From: Fusobacterium varium
GTDB lineage: Bacteria > Fusobacteriota > Fusobacteriia > Fusobacteriales > Fusobacteriaceae
NCBI GenBank assembly: GCA_900637705.1
Contig: LR134390.1
Location: forward strand, 2,108,001 to 2,172,000
Length of the DNA stretch: 64,000 nt
Direction: 5' to 3'
This document shows positions 1 through 9,955 of this stretch, piece by piece. The position numbers and the translations under genes are program-made. Every line of letters begins with the position of its first letter. The stretch's first letter is position 1. The notes beneath the pieces are model-generated. The model saw only the letters and a list, made by a program, of their open reading frames with translations, did no database searches and had not been told where the DNA came from.

Positions 1-784
1 AAGCTTTAGTTATATCAATAGTTTGAAAAAAAAGAAGAATATCCTGTTTAAATTTATTTTTATTTTTCAAAATAAATTCAGCATCTCTATTACTGAAACT
101 ATAACCACCTTCCATAGCATGAATAGTAGTTACTCCATTACAACTGGCAGTATAAAGAGCTTTTTCCACTGCCTTTTCTCTCATCTTATCATTTATTTTC
201 TGTGATATTCGATTTTTCACAAAAGCTCCAGCTTTTCCACTCAATATTCCCAATGGAAGATTTCTCTCATCTCTTGGCATTCCCTCTATATCATAAGGAA
301 GATTCAGCTCTAATAAAGCCATTGAATTTATAACACTAGTATGATATTCAATGCTATTGAGCCATACAGGATTATTAGGAGCAATCTTATCCAATTCTTT
401 TCTAGTAGGATATCTATTCTCCTTTATATTACTTATATTATACCTTACCCCCTGTACTAATTCTCCCTCTTTAAGAGTATCTGCTTTCTTTTTTATCAAT
501 TCCAGTACTTCTGTTATGGTAGAGGCTTCACTTAAATCTACTCCAAAAAGTATATTTATTCCTGTTTGCACCAAGTGAACATGGCAATCATAAAAACCTG
601 GAAGAACTATTCTTCCTTTTAAATCAATAGGTTTTTTTGTAAATTTCAATAGAGATTTATATTCATCATTACAGCCAGTTTTATAGATTTTTCCATCTTT
701 TACAGCTACCCAGTTGTATACTTCATTTTCCATTGAGTAAATAGTTCCATTATACAAAAGTAGAGAGATATCTTTTTTCTCCAT
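1..784 (-). CDS. Amidohydrolase family protein (YtcJ-like), 3' end outside window
   Basis: This is the N-terminal ~261 residues of a metal-dependent amidohydrolase; the frame is still open at base 1, so the C-terminal half is missing. The start ATG (782-784) follows an AGGTGG ribosome site. The N-terminus has the small beta-sandwich typical of the family, followed by the metal-binding HxH motif in 'YDCHVHL'. The YtcJ-like subgroup usually hydrolyses amide or imidic bonds of unknown substrates. It lies downstream of and co-directional with an M20 deacylase and an NhaC-type carrier, which suggests one catabolic operon for an acylated or amidated compound. The subgroup assignment is from recognition of the sequence and the substrate is unknown. 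Confidence 0.8.
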   Translation of the reverse strand, partial: MEKKDISLLLYNGTIYSMENEVYNWVAVKDGKIYKTGCNDEYKSLLKFTKKPIDLKGRIVLPGFYDCHVHLVQTGINILFGVDLSEASTITEVLELIKKKADTLKEGELVQGVRYNISNIKENRYPTRKELDKIAPNNPVWLNSIEYHTSVINSMALLELNLPYDIEGMPRDERNLPLGILSGKAGAFVKNRISQKINDKMREKAVEKALYTASCNGVTTIHAMEGGYSFSNRDAEFILKNKNKFKQDILLFFQTIDITKA

Positions 785-910
785 ATACTAACCACCTTTT
801 CTTTTTCTCTATTATATCATGTTCATTAATATTTTCATGAAAAAGCTATTAAAAACCATTCATTTATATTCTTAATTGGAGCTAGTACTAAGCAGTCAAA
901 TATTTATCCA

Positions 911-2098
911 TTATATAGCTAAATATTCAACAAGAAAATCATAGAGAACTTCTATTGTTTCATAAAAACTTTTTATATCTACTGATTCATCACTTCCATG
1001 AAAATTATCTCCTGAGGCTCCATATATAATAACAGGAATATTCAATTTAGATGCTATAGAATTAAAATCTCCAATGCTTGAAAAATATTTTATTTCAGCT
1101 TCCTTGGAAGTTATTTTTTTTACAGAATTTTTTAAAATTTCTACTTCTAACAAGTTTTCATCTACAACATATGGCATAAATCCATCTGCATTTTCTAGTG
1201 GAGCTTCACGAAATATTATTTCATATTTACCTTTTAGTGCACATCTTTTAGCAGCCTCATCTACTTCTTTTTCTATAGTATTTTTATTCTCTCCGCGTAC
1301 TATATGTCTAAATATTTTTATCTCTGCATTATCAGGAACTGAACAAGCAGCTCCTCCACCTTCTATTTCAATTACACAATGGCTTGAATGTCCAAGCTTT
1401 TCATCATACACTGGAATAGTTTTACTAAGTTCAACAATAAGTTTCCCTGCTTCCTCTACAGCATTTATTCCTTTTTCAGGAGTGGCAGCATGACTTGATT
1501 TTCCATATATTTTAATACTGTATCCATATCCACCCCTTGCTCCTAAACATATCACAGGTTCTTTTGTACAAAGGAAACCACTGCTTGGTTCTGTCACTAT
1601 TGCTATATCACTTTCACTTACCAATCCATCATTTAAAAGAAAATTTGTTCCTAATCCATATGGTCCTTCTTCATCAGAAACAAAAGAATATATTATTTTC
1701 CCCTTAAATTTTTTAACACTCCTTTTAAACTCTCTAAGTGCTATCATAGCAGCAACACACCCTGATTTCATATCAAGACTACCTAATCCATAAAGTTTTC
1801 CATCTTTTTCTTCTGGAATATACGGATTTTTACTCCACCCAGTGCATTCTTCTACTGTATCAAGATGTCCATTTATAAGTAGCACAGGACCATCTTCTGT
1901 TCCATTTATCTCTCCTATTATATTTATTCCACTAAAGTTAGTTACCTTATCATCTCTGTAATAATGATATGAAGCATTCATATCATTGCTTTTAAACCAG
2001 TTATAACAATATTCCATTATTTCTTTTTCATGAAAATAGTTGCTTTTTATGCTTATTAATTTTTTCAATAAATCCAGACTTTCTTTTTTATTCACCAT
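911..2098 (-). CDS. M20 family metallopeptidase / deacylase (ArgE/DapE/ACY1 type)
   Basis: Zinc-dependent amidohydrolase of 395 residues, the usual M20 length. Visible motifs are GHLDTV (metal ligand His and Asp), the bridging Asp in 'GSLDMKSG', the general base Glu in 'SDEEGPYG', and the C-terminal metal-binding His in 'NFHGSDE'. The frame is open upstream to 2155, but ATG at 2098 is preferred because AAGGTGG sits just upstream (about 2103-2109) and because the longer form would overlap the preceding antiporter gene. Family members remove acyl groups from amino acids or cleave dipeptides; the exact substrate cannot be read. It is co-directional with the antiporter upstream and the amidohydrolase downstream, so joint induction is likely. 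Confidence 0.88.
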   Translation of the reverse strand: MVNKKESLDLLKKLISIKSNYFHEKEIMEYCYNWFKSNDMNASYHYYRDDKVTNFSGINIIGEINGTEDGPVLLINGHLDTVEECTGWSKNPYIPEEKDGKLYGLGSLDMKSGCVAAMIALREFKRSVKKFKGKIIYSFVSDEEGPYGLGTNFLLNDGLVSESDIAIVTEPSSGFLCTKEPVICLGARGGYGYSIKIYGKSSHAATPEKGINAVEEAGKLIVELSKTIPVYDEKLGHSSHCVIEIEGGGAACSVPDNAEIKIFRHIVRGENKNTIEKEVDEAAKRCALKGKYEIIFREAPLENADGFMPYVVDENLLEVEILKNSVKKITSKEAEIKYFSSIGDFNSIASKLNIPVIIYGASGDNFHGSDESVDIKSFYETIEVLYDFLVEYLAI

Positions 2099-2114
2099 TC
2101 TAAATACCACCTTA

Positions 2115-3503
2115 CTATTTTTCTGTTTTAAAAATAAACTTATTTGTCCAGCCATATATTATGGTAATAATTGGTGCCAAGAAAGCAAGAAATGTATATG
2201 GAGCATATTCAAATGTACTTACTCCTAATGCCCCAGTAAAGAATAAACCACATAATCCCCATGGTACTAAAGGAGAAGTTACAGTAGCACTATCTTCACA
2301 CACTCTTGAACATACTGATGGTAAAATTCCTTTTTCTTTATAACTTGGTGCAAGCATTCTTCCAGAAAATATGATTGCCATATGCTGACTTGCTGAGAAA
2401 AAATTGATAGCTATTGCCATGAAAACATGAGTAGTAATCAATCCCCCTGTACTTTTCGTAATTCCCTTCAATCTGCCAAGAAGTACATCCAATATATATG
2501 TTTTTTCAAACAATCCTCCTAAACTCAAGGCTATCAATCCTAATGATGTAGTCCACATCATGCTCTGCATTCCGCCTCTTGAAAGAAGTCTGTCTACCTT
2601 TGCTATTCCTGTTTTAGATACAAATCCAAAATCCATAGCATTCATTATCTCTCCTATTCCATATCCACCAAATGTAACGGCAAAAAAACCTCCTAATAGA
2701 CCAGCTATAGCCATTACAGCCAATCCATTTACTTTTTTTACAGCTAATATTATTACAATTATCATTGGCAAAAATGCTATGGGACTTATAAAATAATTTT
2801 CTTTTAATCCTGCTGTTATCAAATCTATCTGTGATGAGTCAATATCTCCACTAAATTTCATTCCCAAAATAAAATATAAAATAAGAGAAATAATTATAGC
2901 TGGGCCTGTGCTGTACATCATACTTTTGATATGATCAAATAAATCAGCCTCTGCTACTGCTGCTGCTAAATTTGTCGAATCAGACATTGGCGACATTTTA
3001 TCTCCAAATATTGCACCAGAAATAACTGCTCCTGCTGTCATAGCTGGAGGAATATTTAGACCCATTCCTATTCCCATGAATGCTACACCCACTGTTGCTC
3101 CTGTAGTCCATGAACTTCCTGTTGAAAGAGAAGCGATACAGCAAATAAGACAAACTGTAAATAAAAATATTTTAGGGTTTAAAATTTTCAGTCCATAATA
3201 TATAATTGATGGAATTGTTCCTGCTGGTATCCACGCTGCTACTACCACTCCTACTAATATCAAAATAAGTGCTGGTATCATTGCTAAATTAGCTCCATGC
3301 ATTATTCCTGCTTGAATATCCTCCCAAGTAAACCCTGAAATAAATGCAACAATTACTGTTACTACAGTTACCCCAAGAAGTGTAATATGTGCTATATCAT
3401 TATTTCTTATTATAAATATCTGTGCTGCCATGGCAAATATCAAAAATAAAAATACAAACATAGCTGCCAAAAAACTAGGTCTTTTCTCAATTTTTTTATC
3501 CAT
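2115..3503 (-). CDS. NhaC-family Na+/H+ antiporter or related carrier
   Basis: Polytopic inner-membrane protein of 462 residues with about 11-12 hydrophobic segments, the normal size for the NhaC family. The conserved segment around 'GAIFGDKMSPMSDSTNLA' is a hallmark of the family. The start ATG follows a GGAGGGTT ribosome site. Members exchange Na+ for H+, but several relatives exchange organic substrates such as malate/lactate or amino acids. Its place as first gene before an M20 deacylase and an amidohydrolase favours an organic-substrate exchanger over a pure Na+ pump; that is inference from context. Confidence 0.85.
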   Translation of the reverse strand: MDKKIEKRPSFLAAMFVFLFLIFAMAAQIFIIRNNDIAHITLLGVTVVTVIVAFISGFTWEDIQAGIMHGANLAMIPALILILVGVVVAAWIPAGTIPSIIYYGLKILNPKIFLFTVCLICCIASLSTGSSWTTGATVGVAFMGIGMGLNIPPAMTAGAVISGAIFGDKMSPMSDSTNLAAAVAEADLFDHIKSMMYSTGPAIIISLILYFILGMKFSGDIDSSQIDLITAGLKENYFISPIAFLPMIIVIILAVKKVNGLAVMAIAGLLGGFFAVTFGGYGIGEIMNAMDFGFVSKTGIAKVDRLLSRGGMQSMMWTTSLGLIALSLGGLFEKTYILDVLLGRLKGITKSTGGLITTHVFMAIAINFFSASQHMAIIFSGRMLAPSYKEKGILPSVCSRVCEDSATVTSPLVPWGLCGLFFTGALGVSTFEYAPYTFLAFLAPIITIIYGWTNKFIFKTEK

Positions 3504-3886
3504 TTTTCAACCCTCCACATTTTATGATAACATCATAATACAATATGATAGTACTATCTAGTGTTTTATTTATTGTTTTATTATAAAAATTATTGATAAA
3601 TTTCAAAATTTATTTTCCAAAAATAAAACATAAAAAATATATAGTATCATTCTATATAATTTTTTTCTATAAATTATTTTTTCTTTAATTCAGCAAATTA
3701 AAGAAAATATTTATAAAAGAACTGAAATTATCTTTTTTTCTGATTTTTAAAAACTTCCAGCAACTACCAAGTGCGTAATTGAATATTCAGCTTTCTTGTA
3801 TGCAATCATAAATTATGATATAAGTTATTAAGACATCCCCATACAATATACATCTTTGGGCAGACAAAATATTGGAGAGTGATCAA
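3504..3886. other. Divergent intergenic region with promoter for the unknown cluster
   Basis: AT-rich 383-bp gap between the minus-strand antiporter gene and the plus-strand unknown gene. On the plus strand there is a good promoter: TTGTAT at 3796-3801, a 17-bp spacer and TATAAG at 3819-3824 with TG at the extended -10 position. It would start transcription near 3831. No open frame with a ribosome site, no RNA fold and no repeat was recognised in the rest of the gap. Confidence 0.5.
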
Positions 3887-5593
3887 GTGGAAAACAAAGT
3901 AAAAGCAGTAACAGACAAAATGATTGAAATTTTTGAATTTTATGAAAAAGAAATCCGAGAAGCTATTGAGAAAAAAGAAACATTACCAAAGAATAAATTC
4001 ATGCCTGGTTGGGCAAAAGGAATTCATTTTTCTTGGTATCATCATAAAGCACAGCCTGAATATGATGTAAAAGAAAATAATGAAATCTCATGTTTTTTTG
4101 AATTTAATGGAATCCATGTATCTTATAACAGAATGGAAAAGCAGACTGATGTAGATTTAAAATTTTTAACAAGTGAAATTTTTGAAAATGAAATAGTTCC
4201 TACAATACAGAAGTGGCTGCAAAACAAAGTTGATAATGAATCTTATGGGGGATTGTATAATGCTTCATTTGGAATCACTATGACACTAAGTGTTTCCCGT
4301 GATCCTCTTCCTACAGACGCTCCACATATGCAGGGACAGGTATGGGAACAAACCAGAATAACAGCTAAAGATGAAAAACGTCTGAGTAAGCATAAAGAAA
4401 TGATATATAATTTCATTAAAAATGAAGAATATAAGACTTGTGATATTGGAGATATAAACAATTCCCTAGTTTCCATATGCTCTGTTGCTGTACAGGATTT
4501 TTTTGAAGAATTTGGAAAAAATTACCTCACTGAATTCTTTACTGTCCTCATTGCACAAGCCAAAAAATCCAGATTCAGCAGTACTATGAGCAACCTTATC
4601 TATGGTTTTGCCAATGGAGCTGCCATACTTACTCAAGCAGATGAAAACCACACTCCTAATAATGAGGAATTGGCTCTTGCCTGCTGGTTATGTATGATGA
4701 TGTTGATACATGGAACTGATAAATATGAAAAACAACATGGACGAAATTATCTGAAAAAAGCCAGTGAATTGGGATACAAAGAAGCTAAAAATATACTGAA
4801 ATTTGGAACAGGTCAGATTTCTGCAGATATAGTACAATACAAAGATAAATATGTAACTTGTTTGGGAAATGACATTGATAAAGTTATAGATCTCAAGATA
4901 AAAGAGGAATGTGAAGAAGCATATAAAGCTATGATTGAATTCATCATTCGTTTGATAAAAGCTGGATTTCCTAATGAATACAGTATAAAATTCAACTCTA
5001 AAATTAAAGAATTTCTTCCTATTCCTGATTTAAAAAAGACAAAAGCAAATATATTCTGGAACAACTGTGCCAAGTATCCAGCACTTTATCCTTTAATGAA
5101 AGAATATGTTTTAACTATAATGGATCCATATGACTATTACAGTGATGCAGACAGTGAAGAAGCTGTTCCAGTTGGAGGGTATGCTGTATTTGCTCTGGGA
5201 CTGGCTGATATTTCAAATGGTGATATAGTACAAAAATTTATGGAGCAGAATGATTCTGAACACTCTATTACTCCAAGCTGGTTTGTGGGAGAATATATAG
5301 ATAAATTCGGTATTACTTCTGAGAATATTCCTGTAGTCATTGCCTGTTTAATTAATTCAAATAATCATGGTTATAAGGGAAGTAATTTTGATGGATTGAA
5401 TAATCCTGATATTTTAAGAAAATTTGTAGAAGAACTGGAAAGCAGCGAAATCAGCAGCTATTCTATATATGAAATCATAGAAAGTATATGGGGTAGTGAA
5501 GATGTATTGGAAGAAGCTATCACTATGGCCGAGGAAGTAAATCAACCATATCTTCAAAAAATTCTGACTTTATCTGAAGATGATGATGAATAG
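3887..5593 (+). CDS. Hypothetical protein, about 568 aa (possibly DUF6138-like)
   Basis: I do not recognise this protein with certainty; the general look recalls DUF6138, at low confidence. It is soluble, with no signal peptide or membrane segment, rich in aromatic and acidic residues, and ends in an acidic tail (EDDDE). A stretch near 'YLKKASELGYKEAKNIL' resembles a Sel1/TPR-like helical pair. The frame can begin at TTG 3872, but GTG at 3887 is more likely because GGAGAGTGAT lies at 3874-3883, right before it. It is followed at 30 bp by a small membrane protein and further unknown genes. Such runs of odd, mostly unrelated genes are common for toxin/immunity remnants, but nothing here proves that. 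Confidence 0.72.
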   Translation: MENKVKAVTDKMIEIFEFYEKEIREAIEKKETLPKNKFMPGWAKGIHFSWYHHKAQPEYDVKENNEISCFFEFNGIHVSYNRMEKQTDVDLKFLTSEIFENEIVPTIQKWLQNKVDNESYGGLYNASFGITMTLSVSRDPLPTDAPHMQGQVWEQTRITAKDEKRLSKHKEMIYNFIKNEEYKTCDIGDINNSLVSICSVAVQDFFEEFGKNYLTEFFTVLIAQAKKSRFSSTMSNLIYGFANGAAILTQADENHTPNNEELALACWLCMMMLIHGTDKYEKQHGRNYLKKASELGYKEAKNILKFGTGQISADIVQYKDKYVTCLGNDIDKVIDLKIKEECEEAYKAMIEFIIRLIKAGFPNEYSIKFNSKIKEFLPIPDLKKTKANIFWNNCAKYPALYPLMKEYVLTIMDPYDYYSDADSEEAVPVGGYAVFALGLADISNGDIVQKFMEQNDSEHSITPSWFVGEYIDKFGITSENIPVVIACLINSNNHGYKGSNFDGLNNPDILRKFVEELESSEISSYSIYEIIESIWGSEDVLEEAITMAEEVNQPYLQKILTLSEDDDE

Positions 5594-5623
5594 GAAATCA
5601 AAAATATAAAGGGGAAAAATTTT

Positions 5624-6241
5624 ATGAAAAAAATGATAAAATACTTGTCTTTATTTCTGGTATGGGGAATTTTACTAAGTATAGAAATAATTTTTGCTGT
5701 TGTTCTTTATAAAGAAGCTACCAGATTTCCTGTAGAACTTGTTGGGCCATCAAGAAAAGAAGATGCAGTTTTTGCTATTCTTATTATTACAGCAGTAGTT
5801 TTTCTTGTCTGCATTATATGGTTTTTTGCATGGAAAACTATGTGGAAAAATCAAGATATTTTTGAATCTCTTCTTACTGATGAAGAAAAAGAAGGTCTCT
5901 CTCTTAATTTTACTATTTATTCGCTGCCTTTGCTGCTTCATGAGAATCTTCTCATAATTAACAGAGGATTTTCACTTGAAAAATTAAATATTGATTCAGT
6001 AGTATGGATACATACACATGAAGTATTTCGAAAATATAAAAATGCCTTAATGATATATTTTTATAAAAATAATGGTAAAAATGTAAAAGTAATGTTGGAG
6101 CCTCATCAAATTCCTTTGTTTCAAGCTCTTTTAAGAAAAATACTCATTAATAATCCTAAAATTGAAGTGACCAAAGGATTTCTTTCAAAAGAATACAAAA
6201 GGCAGAAAGAGATATATAAAGATTCAGTAAGGTATAATTAA
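5624..6241 (+). CDS. Hypothetical membrane protein, 205 aa
   Basis: Two strong transmembrane segments lie in the first third (about residues 7-28 and 47-70). A soluble, probably cytoplasmic C-terminal domain of about 130 residues follows, with alternating beta-like stretches that could be a PH-like fold. No catalytic motif is visible. The gene starts 30 bp after the preceding unknown gene with ribosome site AAAGGGG, so the two are probably one transcript. The family is not recognised. Confidence 0.7.
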   Translation: MKKMIKYLSLFLVWGILLSIEIIFAVVLYKEATRFPVELVGPSRKEDAVFAILIITAVVFLVCIIWFFAWKTMWKNQDIFESLLTDEEKEGLSLNFTIYSLPLLLHENLLIINRGFSLEKLNIDSVVWIHTHEVFRKYKNALMIYFYKNNGKNVKVMLEPHQIPLFQALLRKILINNPKIEVTKGFLSKEYKRQKEIYKDSVRYN

Positions 6242-6273
6242 TTAAGACACTAGTCATTTATAAGGGGGAATTT

Positions 6274-6396
6274 GTGAAAACACTTTTAATAATTTTATCC
6301 TCTATAACTGTTTTTATTATTTTATTCATGGGTATATTTTTTATTTATAAACAGTATAGAAATTATAATGATAACAAAAAAGATTATGATATGTAA
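6274..6396 (+). CDS. Small single-pass membrane peptide, 40 aa
   Basis: GTG-started frame of 40 codons preceded by a very good ribosome site (AAGGGGGA, 4 bases before the GTG). The product is one hydrophobic helix (about residues 4-25, rich in Ile, Leu and Phe) followed by a polar tail with Lys, Tyr, Asn and Asp. It begins 32 bp after the 205-aa membrane protein and runs in the same direction. Nothing in it suggests a known toxin. The match of start, ribosome site and single-helix design is the only support, so it remains a prediction. Confidence 0.5.
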   Translation: MKTLLIILSSITVFIILFMGIFFIYKQYRNYNDNKKDYDM

Positions 6397-6513
6397 AAAA
6401 TTATAAGAACAATATTTTTTATATTTAATTAAAATTATAATTGTCAGAATGAATTTTTTATAAAAAGTTCTGCTATATTTATAATGTACAAAATTTATTT
6501 ATGGAGGTATGAT

Positions 6514-6980
6514 ATGAATATTATAGAAAAATATGGTGAAAAAACAATTAATGAATTGGGGAAACTTTTTTTCGAGATAGGAAATAAACAATTAGTTCCT
6601 GAACTTTCAAAGCATATAAATCTTGCTTTGGAAAAATTTAAAGAAATGCAGGATGAGAATAGTGAATTAAATGAAATAATTATTGTTGCTGATATTGATG
6701 AAAAACTTTTCGCATTTGCCACTGGAGATGGAAGTGAGTTAAACAGTAAAGAAGATGAAAATATTTTTATATAGCAAAAAGTGAAAATTTTAATGAATGT
6801 ATGGAATTATTAAAATATATATGTTTTGGAAATCATCCAGAAGGGTATCTTTCATTAGACGGAGAAGTATATCATTGGATTGGAGATGCTATGCCTGATA
6901 TTGATGAAGATATGTCTGTGACTATTTATGGAGGATATTATTATGGAGAAACTGAAGTTGATCCATTTTGGGAATCTTAA
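6514..6980 (+). pseudogene. Hypothetical gene, frame broken at a T5 run
   Basis: The gene starts at ATG 6514 after a perfect GGAGGT site and reads 86 residues to a TAG at 6772-6774. The -1 frame then continues without interruption to TAA at 6978-6980 and gives a natural acidic/aromatic tail (for example 'YHWIGDAMPDIDEDM'). One extra T in the T5 run at 6764-6768 would join both parts into one protein of about 155 residues. I do not recognise the family; the intact protein is small, acidic and soluble. It could be a real frameshift, a programmed slip at the T run, or a sequencing error; the same pattern elsewhere in the window favours an error. Confidence 0.6.
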
Positions 6981-7086
6981 ATTTTAATCAAAACTTTTCT
7001 TATCCTCAAATTATTAAATAATACCTGATAATTCGAGGGTATTTTAATGAAAAATTTTTATTCAAAGAGAGTTAATCAAATAAAAA

Positions 7087-7120
7087 ATCACCTATAAGAT
7101 AAATCTATCTCATAGGTGAT
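7087..7120. terminator. Bidirectional terminator
   Basis: Nine-base arms ATCACCTAT / ATAGGTGAT with further inner pairing form a strong hairpin. On the plus strand T7 follows at 7123-7129, and on the minus strand a T6 run follows directly. It lies between the plus-strand unknown gene ending at 6980 and the minus-strand peptidase ending at 7131, so it can stop both. Confidence 0.8.
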
Positions 7121-7130
7121 AATTTTTTTA

Positions 7131-8200
7131 TTAGAATGATTTTATTATATCTTTATTCAATTCTTTTATTACTTCCACAGCTAATGATATAGCTGCTGTC
7201 AAATCATCTATTGAAGCATATGAATAGTGCGTATGGATATATCTTGTAGGAATACCAAGCACAAGTACAGGAATACCAGTTTCAGAAATATGATATTTTC
7301 CTCCATTAGTTGATCCTTTTTCTCTTGCTATCATTTGGTATTTTATTCCCTTTTTATCAGCTATATCCCTTGCAAATTTTAATACTCTTGGATTAGATAT
7401 CATAGCTCCGTCTACAACTCTCAGCTGAACACCTTTTTTCAATGCTCCATGAGAAGAAGTTCCTTCTTTAAAGCTGTCATCAGCAGGTGAACCTTCAAAT
7501 ACTATTGCAAAATCAGGCTTTACTCTATAAGCAGCTACCTGTGCTCCTCTCAATCCAACTTCTTCCTGTGATGCAAATGCTCCAACTACATTAACATTAG
7601 TTATTTTTTATCTTTCACAGCTTTTAATACTTCAATTGAAGCAGCACACCCTAATCTATTATCAAAAGCTTTTGCTCTCATTATACCTATTTTTTCATCA
7701 TATACAAAACTTACATCTGGAACGATTGGATTTCCTACTTCTATTCCATAGAGCTCAACAGTTTCTTCATAACTGCTTGTTCCTATATCAATAGTAAGCT
7801 CTGACATTTTTGGAAGTCTGTTTTTTTCTTCATCAGTCATAAAATGAGGTGGTTTAGATGTAACTATTCCTTTAATATATTCCCCTTTATTATTTTTTAT
7901 AACAACTGCACTAGCAGGAACATTTCCTACATGCCATCCACCTAAAGTAAGAAAACTTATAGAACCATTTCTGTTAATATTTTCTACTATAAATCCCACT
8001 TCATCAGTATGACAATCTAATGCCACTGTAGGTATAGATGAATCCTTTTCTCCAAGTCCTATATATAAATTATTCATGGAATCTCTTTCAGCACTTAGAA
8101 AATTTACCTCTTTTTTTATTTTTTCCATAACCTCATCTTCAAAACCGGGAGCTCCAAAAGTATTTGTCAGTTCCTCAATCATCTTAATAAGTTTTTTCAT
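7131..8200 (-). pseudogene. M42 family aminopeptidase, frame broken at an A6 run
   Basis: Two adjacent frames together make one M42 (FrvX/PepA-like) metallo-aminopeptidase of about 355 residues. The first part (8200 to 7601) carries metal ligands in 'DCHTDEVGF' and 'AFDNRLG'. The second part carries the catalytic Glu pair in 'SQEEVGLRG' and the C-terminal His in 'THYSYAS'. The break is at T6 7604-7609 (A6 on the coding strand); one more A joins the frames. The gene follows the oligopeptide-binding lipoprotein by 32 bp, which fits uptake then hydrolysis of peptides. As written the peptidase is inactive; I think the loss of one base is more likely a sequencing error. Confidence 0.85.
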
Positions 8201-8232
8201 TTTATTATGCCTCCATCTTTAATTTTGCCAAT

Positions 8233-9759
8233 CTATTTCTTAAAACTTAATTCATCGAAATTAATATAGCTTGTTGCCTTTACTCCTTCTATTCCTTTTA
8301 CAGCTGCTACTGTATTATTAGAATAATATATAGGAATAACAGGTACATCATCATAAATTATTTCTGCAACTTGTTTGTATAATTCTTTTCTCTTATTTTG
8401 ATCTACTTCTTTTTTAGCCTCATCTAATAATTTATCCATTTCTGGATTTACATATTGTGATCTATTTCCAGCTCCACCTAATTGTGAACTGTGAAAGTTA
8501 GGATAGAATCCATAATCTCCATCATATGTAGATGGTCCCCAACCAAGTGTAAACATATCAAGATCTCCTCTACCAGTTGCAGCTAAGAAAGTACCCCATT
8601 CTAAAGATTCTATAGATACATCTATTCCTATTTCTTTTAGTTGAGCCTGAATTATTTCACACATCTGCATTCTTACTGGACTGTTGCTTACTCCAAGACT
8701 TAACTTAGTTCCTGTCAATCCTTTTTCCTGAATTATTTTTTTAGCTTCTTCTGGATTATACTCTAAAACTTTTGATTCTGGACTGTATCCAAATGTTCCT
8801 GGAGCTATAAAACTATTGGCTTTGTCTACTGTTCCCATCATGATACTGTTAATAATATCATCTCTATTTATAGCCATTGCTATTGCTCTTCTTACATCTC
8901 TATCTTTTAAAACACCTTTATTTGTATTTATTCCTACATAGTTTACAGATATTCCACTTGATTCAAGATAATTTATTTTATCTTTATTGTCCAAAACTAT
9001 TTTTCTTGATTCAGCTCCAAGGTCAGCTGTCATATCGATTTCTCCAGTTTCAAGTCCTATAACTCTGCTGTTCTCTTCTGGAACTGCTCTTACAACTATA
9101 TATTTTATTGCTGGTTCACCTTTAAAATATTCAGGAAATGCTTCTAAAGTTATTCTGTCACCTATCTTCCAATCTTTATATTTATAAGGACCAGTTCCTA
9201 CAGGATTTTCAAAATATTTATCTCCTTTTTCAGCATAATATTTTTCACTTATTATTGAAGCTGTTTTATGACTTAAGTGAGCTAATAATGGAGCGAAAGG
9301 CTCACTTGTTACAATTTTCACTGTATTATCATCTACAACTTCTACATTGCTTATTAATTTATATAAGTGTCCTACTTTTGGTAGACCTTTAGCTCTTTCA
9401 ATAGTAAATTTAACATCATTTGCTGTAAATTTTTCTCCATTATGAAATTTTACATTTTCATTAAGGTGAAATAAAAGAGTATTATCATCTATCCTTTCCC
9501 AGCTTTTTGCCAGTCCAGGTACTATTTCTCCTGTCATTTCATCTACTTCTACAAGTCTGTCATAAAGTACATTTATTATTCTTTGAGAATATTGCTCTGT
9601 AGTATCTTGTGGATCTAAAGTTTTACATTCTGATATTTGAGCAAACACTAATGTATCTTTTGGTGCAGAAACCGATTTTTCATCAGTCTTGCTTCCTCCA
9701 CAACTAACTAATAAAAAAGACAATAAACATGATAACAATATTAAAATTCTTCTCTTCAT
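8233..9759 (-). CDS. Peptide ABC transporter substrate-binding lipoprotein (SBP family 5)
   Basis: 508 residues with a lipoprotein signal ('LLVSCGGSK', lipobox Cys about residue 20) and the family 5 periplasmic binding fold (DppA/OppA/GsiB type). Recognisable segments include 'IINVLYDRLVEVD', 'LAKSWERID', 'KFTANDVKFTIERA' and 'VGTGPYKY'. It delivers di- or oligopeptides, nickel-chelates or glutathione to a permease that is not in this window, so it is an orphan binding protein here. The start ATG follows GGAGGGAG. The gene is directly upstream of an M42 aminopeptidase on the same strand. Its upstream gap has an AT-rich promoter-like stretch (TGGTATATA near 9798-9806 on the minus strand). Confidence 0.9.
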   Translation of the reverse strand: MKRRILILLSCLLSFLLVSCGGSKTDEKSVSAPKDTLVFAQISECKTLDPQDTTEQYSQRIINVLYDRLVEVDEMTGEIVPGLAKSWERIDDNTLLFHLNENVKFHNGEKFTANDVKFTIERAKGLPKVGHLYKLISNVEVVDDNTVKIVTSEPFAPLLAHLSHKTASIISEKYYAEKGDKYFENPVGTGPYKYKDWKIGDRITLEAFPEYFKGEPAIKYIVVRAVPEENSRVIGLETGEIDMTADLGAESRKIVLDNKDKINYLESSGISVNYVGINTNKGVLKDRDVRRAIAMAINRDDIINSIMMGTVDKANSFIAPGTFGYSPESKVLEYNPEEAKKIIQEKGLTGTKLSLGVSNSPVRMQMCEIIQAQLKEIGIDVSIESLEWGTFLAATGRGDLDMFTLGWGPSTYDGDYGFYPNFHSSQLGGAGNRSQYVNPEMDKLLDEAKKEVDQNKRKELYKQVAEIIYDDVPVIPIYYSNNTVAAVKGIEGVKATSYINFDELSFKK

Positions 9760-9955
9760 TAAATCTCCCTCCGTCTAATATTTTTTCCTTGTTTACTATA
9801 TATACCACATTTTTTCAATAATAAAAATATTATATTTATATACATATGATTTATTTTATTTACTGTGTTATTTTGTTAAAATCTTTTAGTTATGCTTTTT
9901 ATATCTATCTTTTATTACTATTTTATGTTAGAATAGTGCTCAGAGGTGAAGATAA

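Noticed and set aside
6764-6774. Programmed -1 frameshift in the unknown gene
   Set aside because: The T5 run is not a standard X-XXY-YYZ slippery site and no downstream pseudoknot was seen; the same kind of break in five other genes points to a common technical cause.
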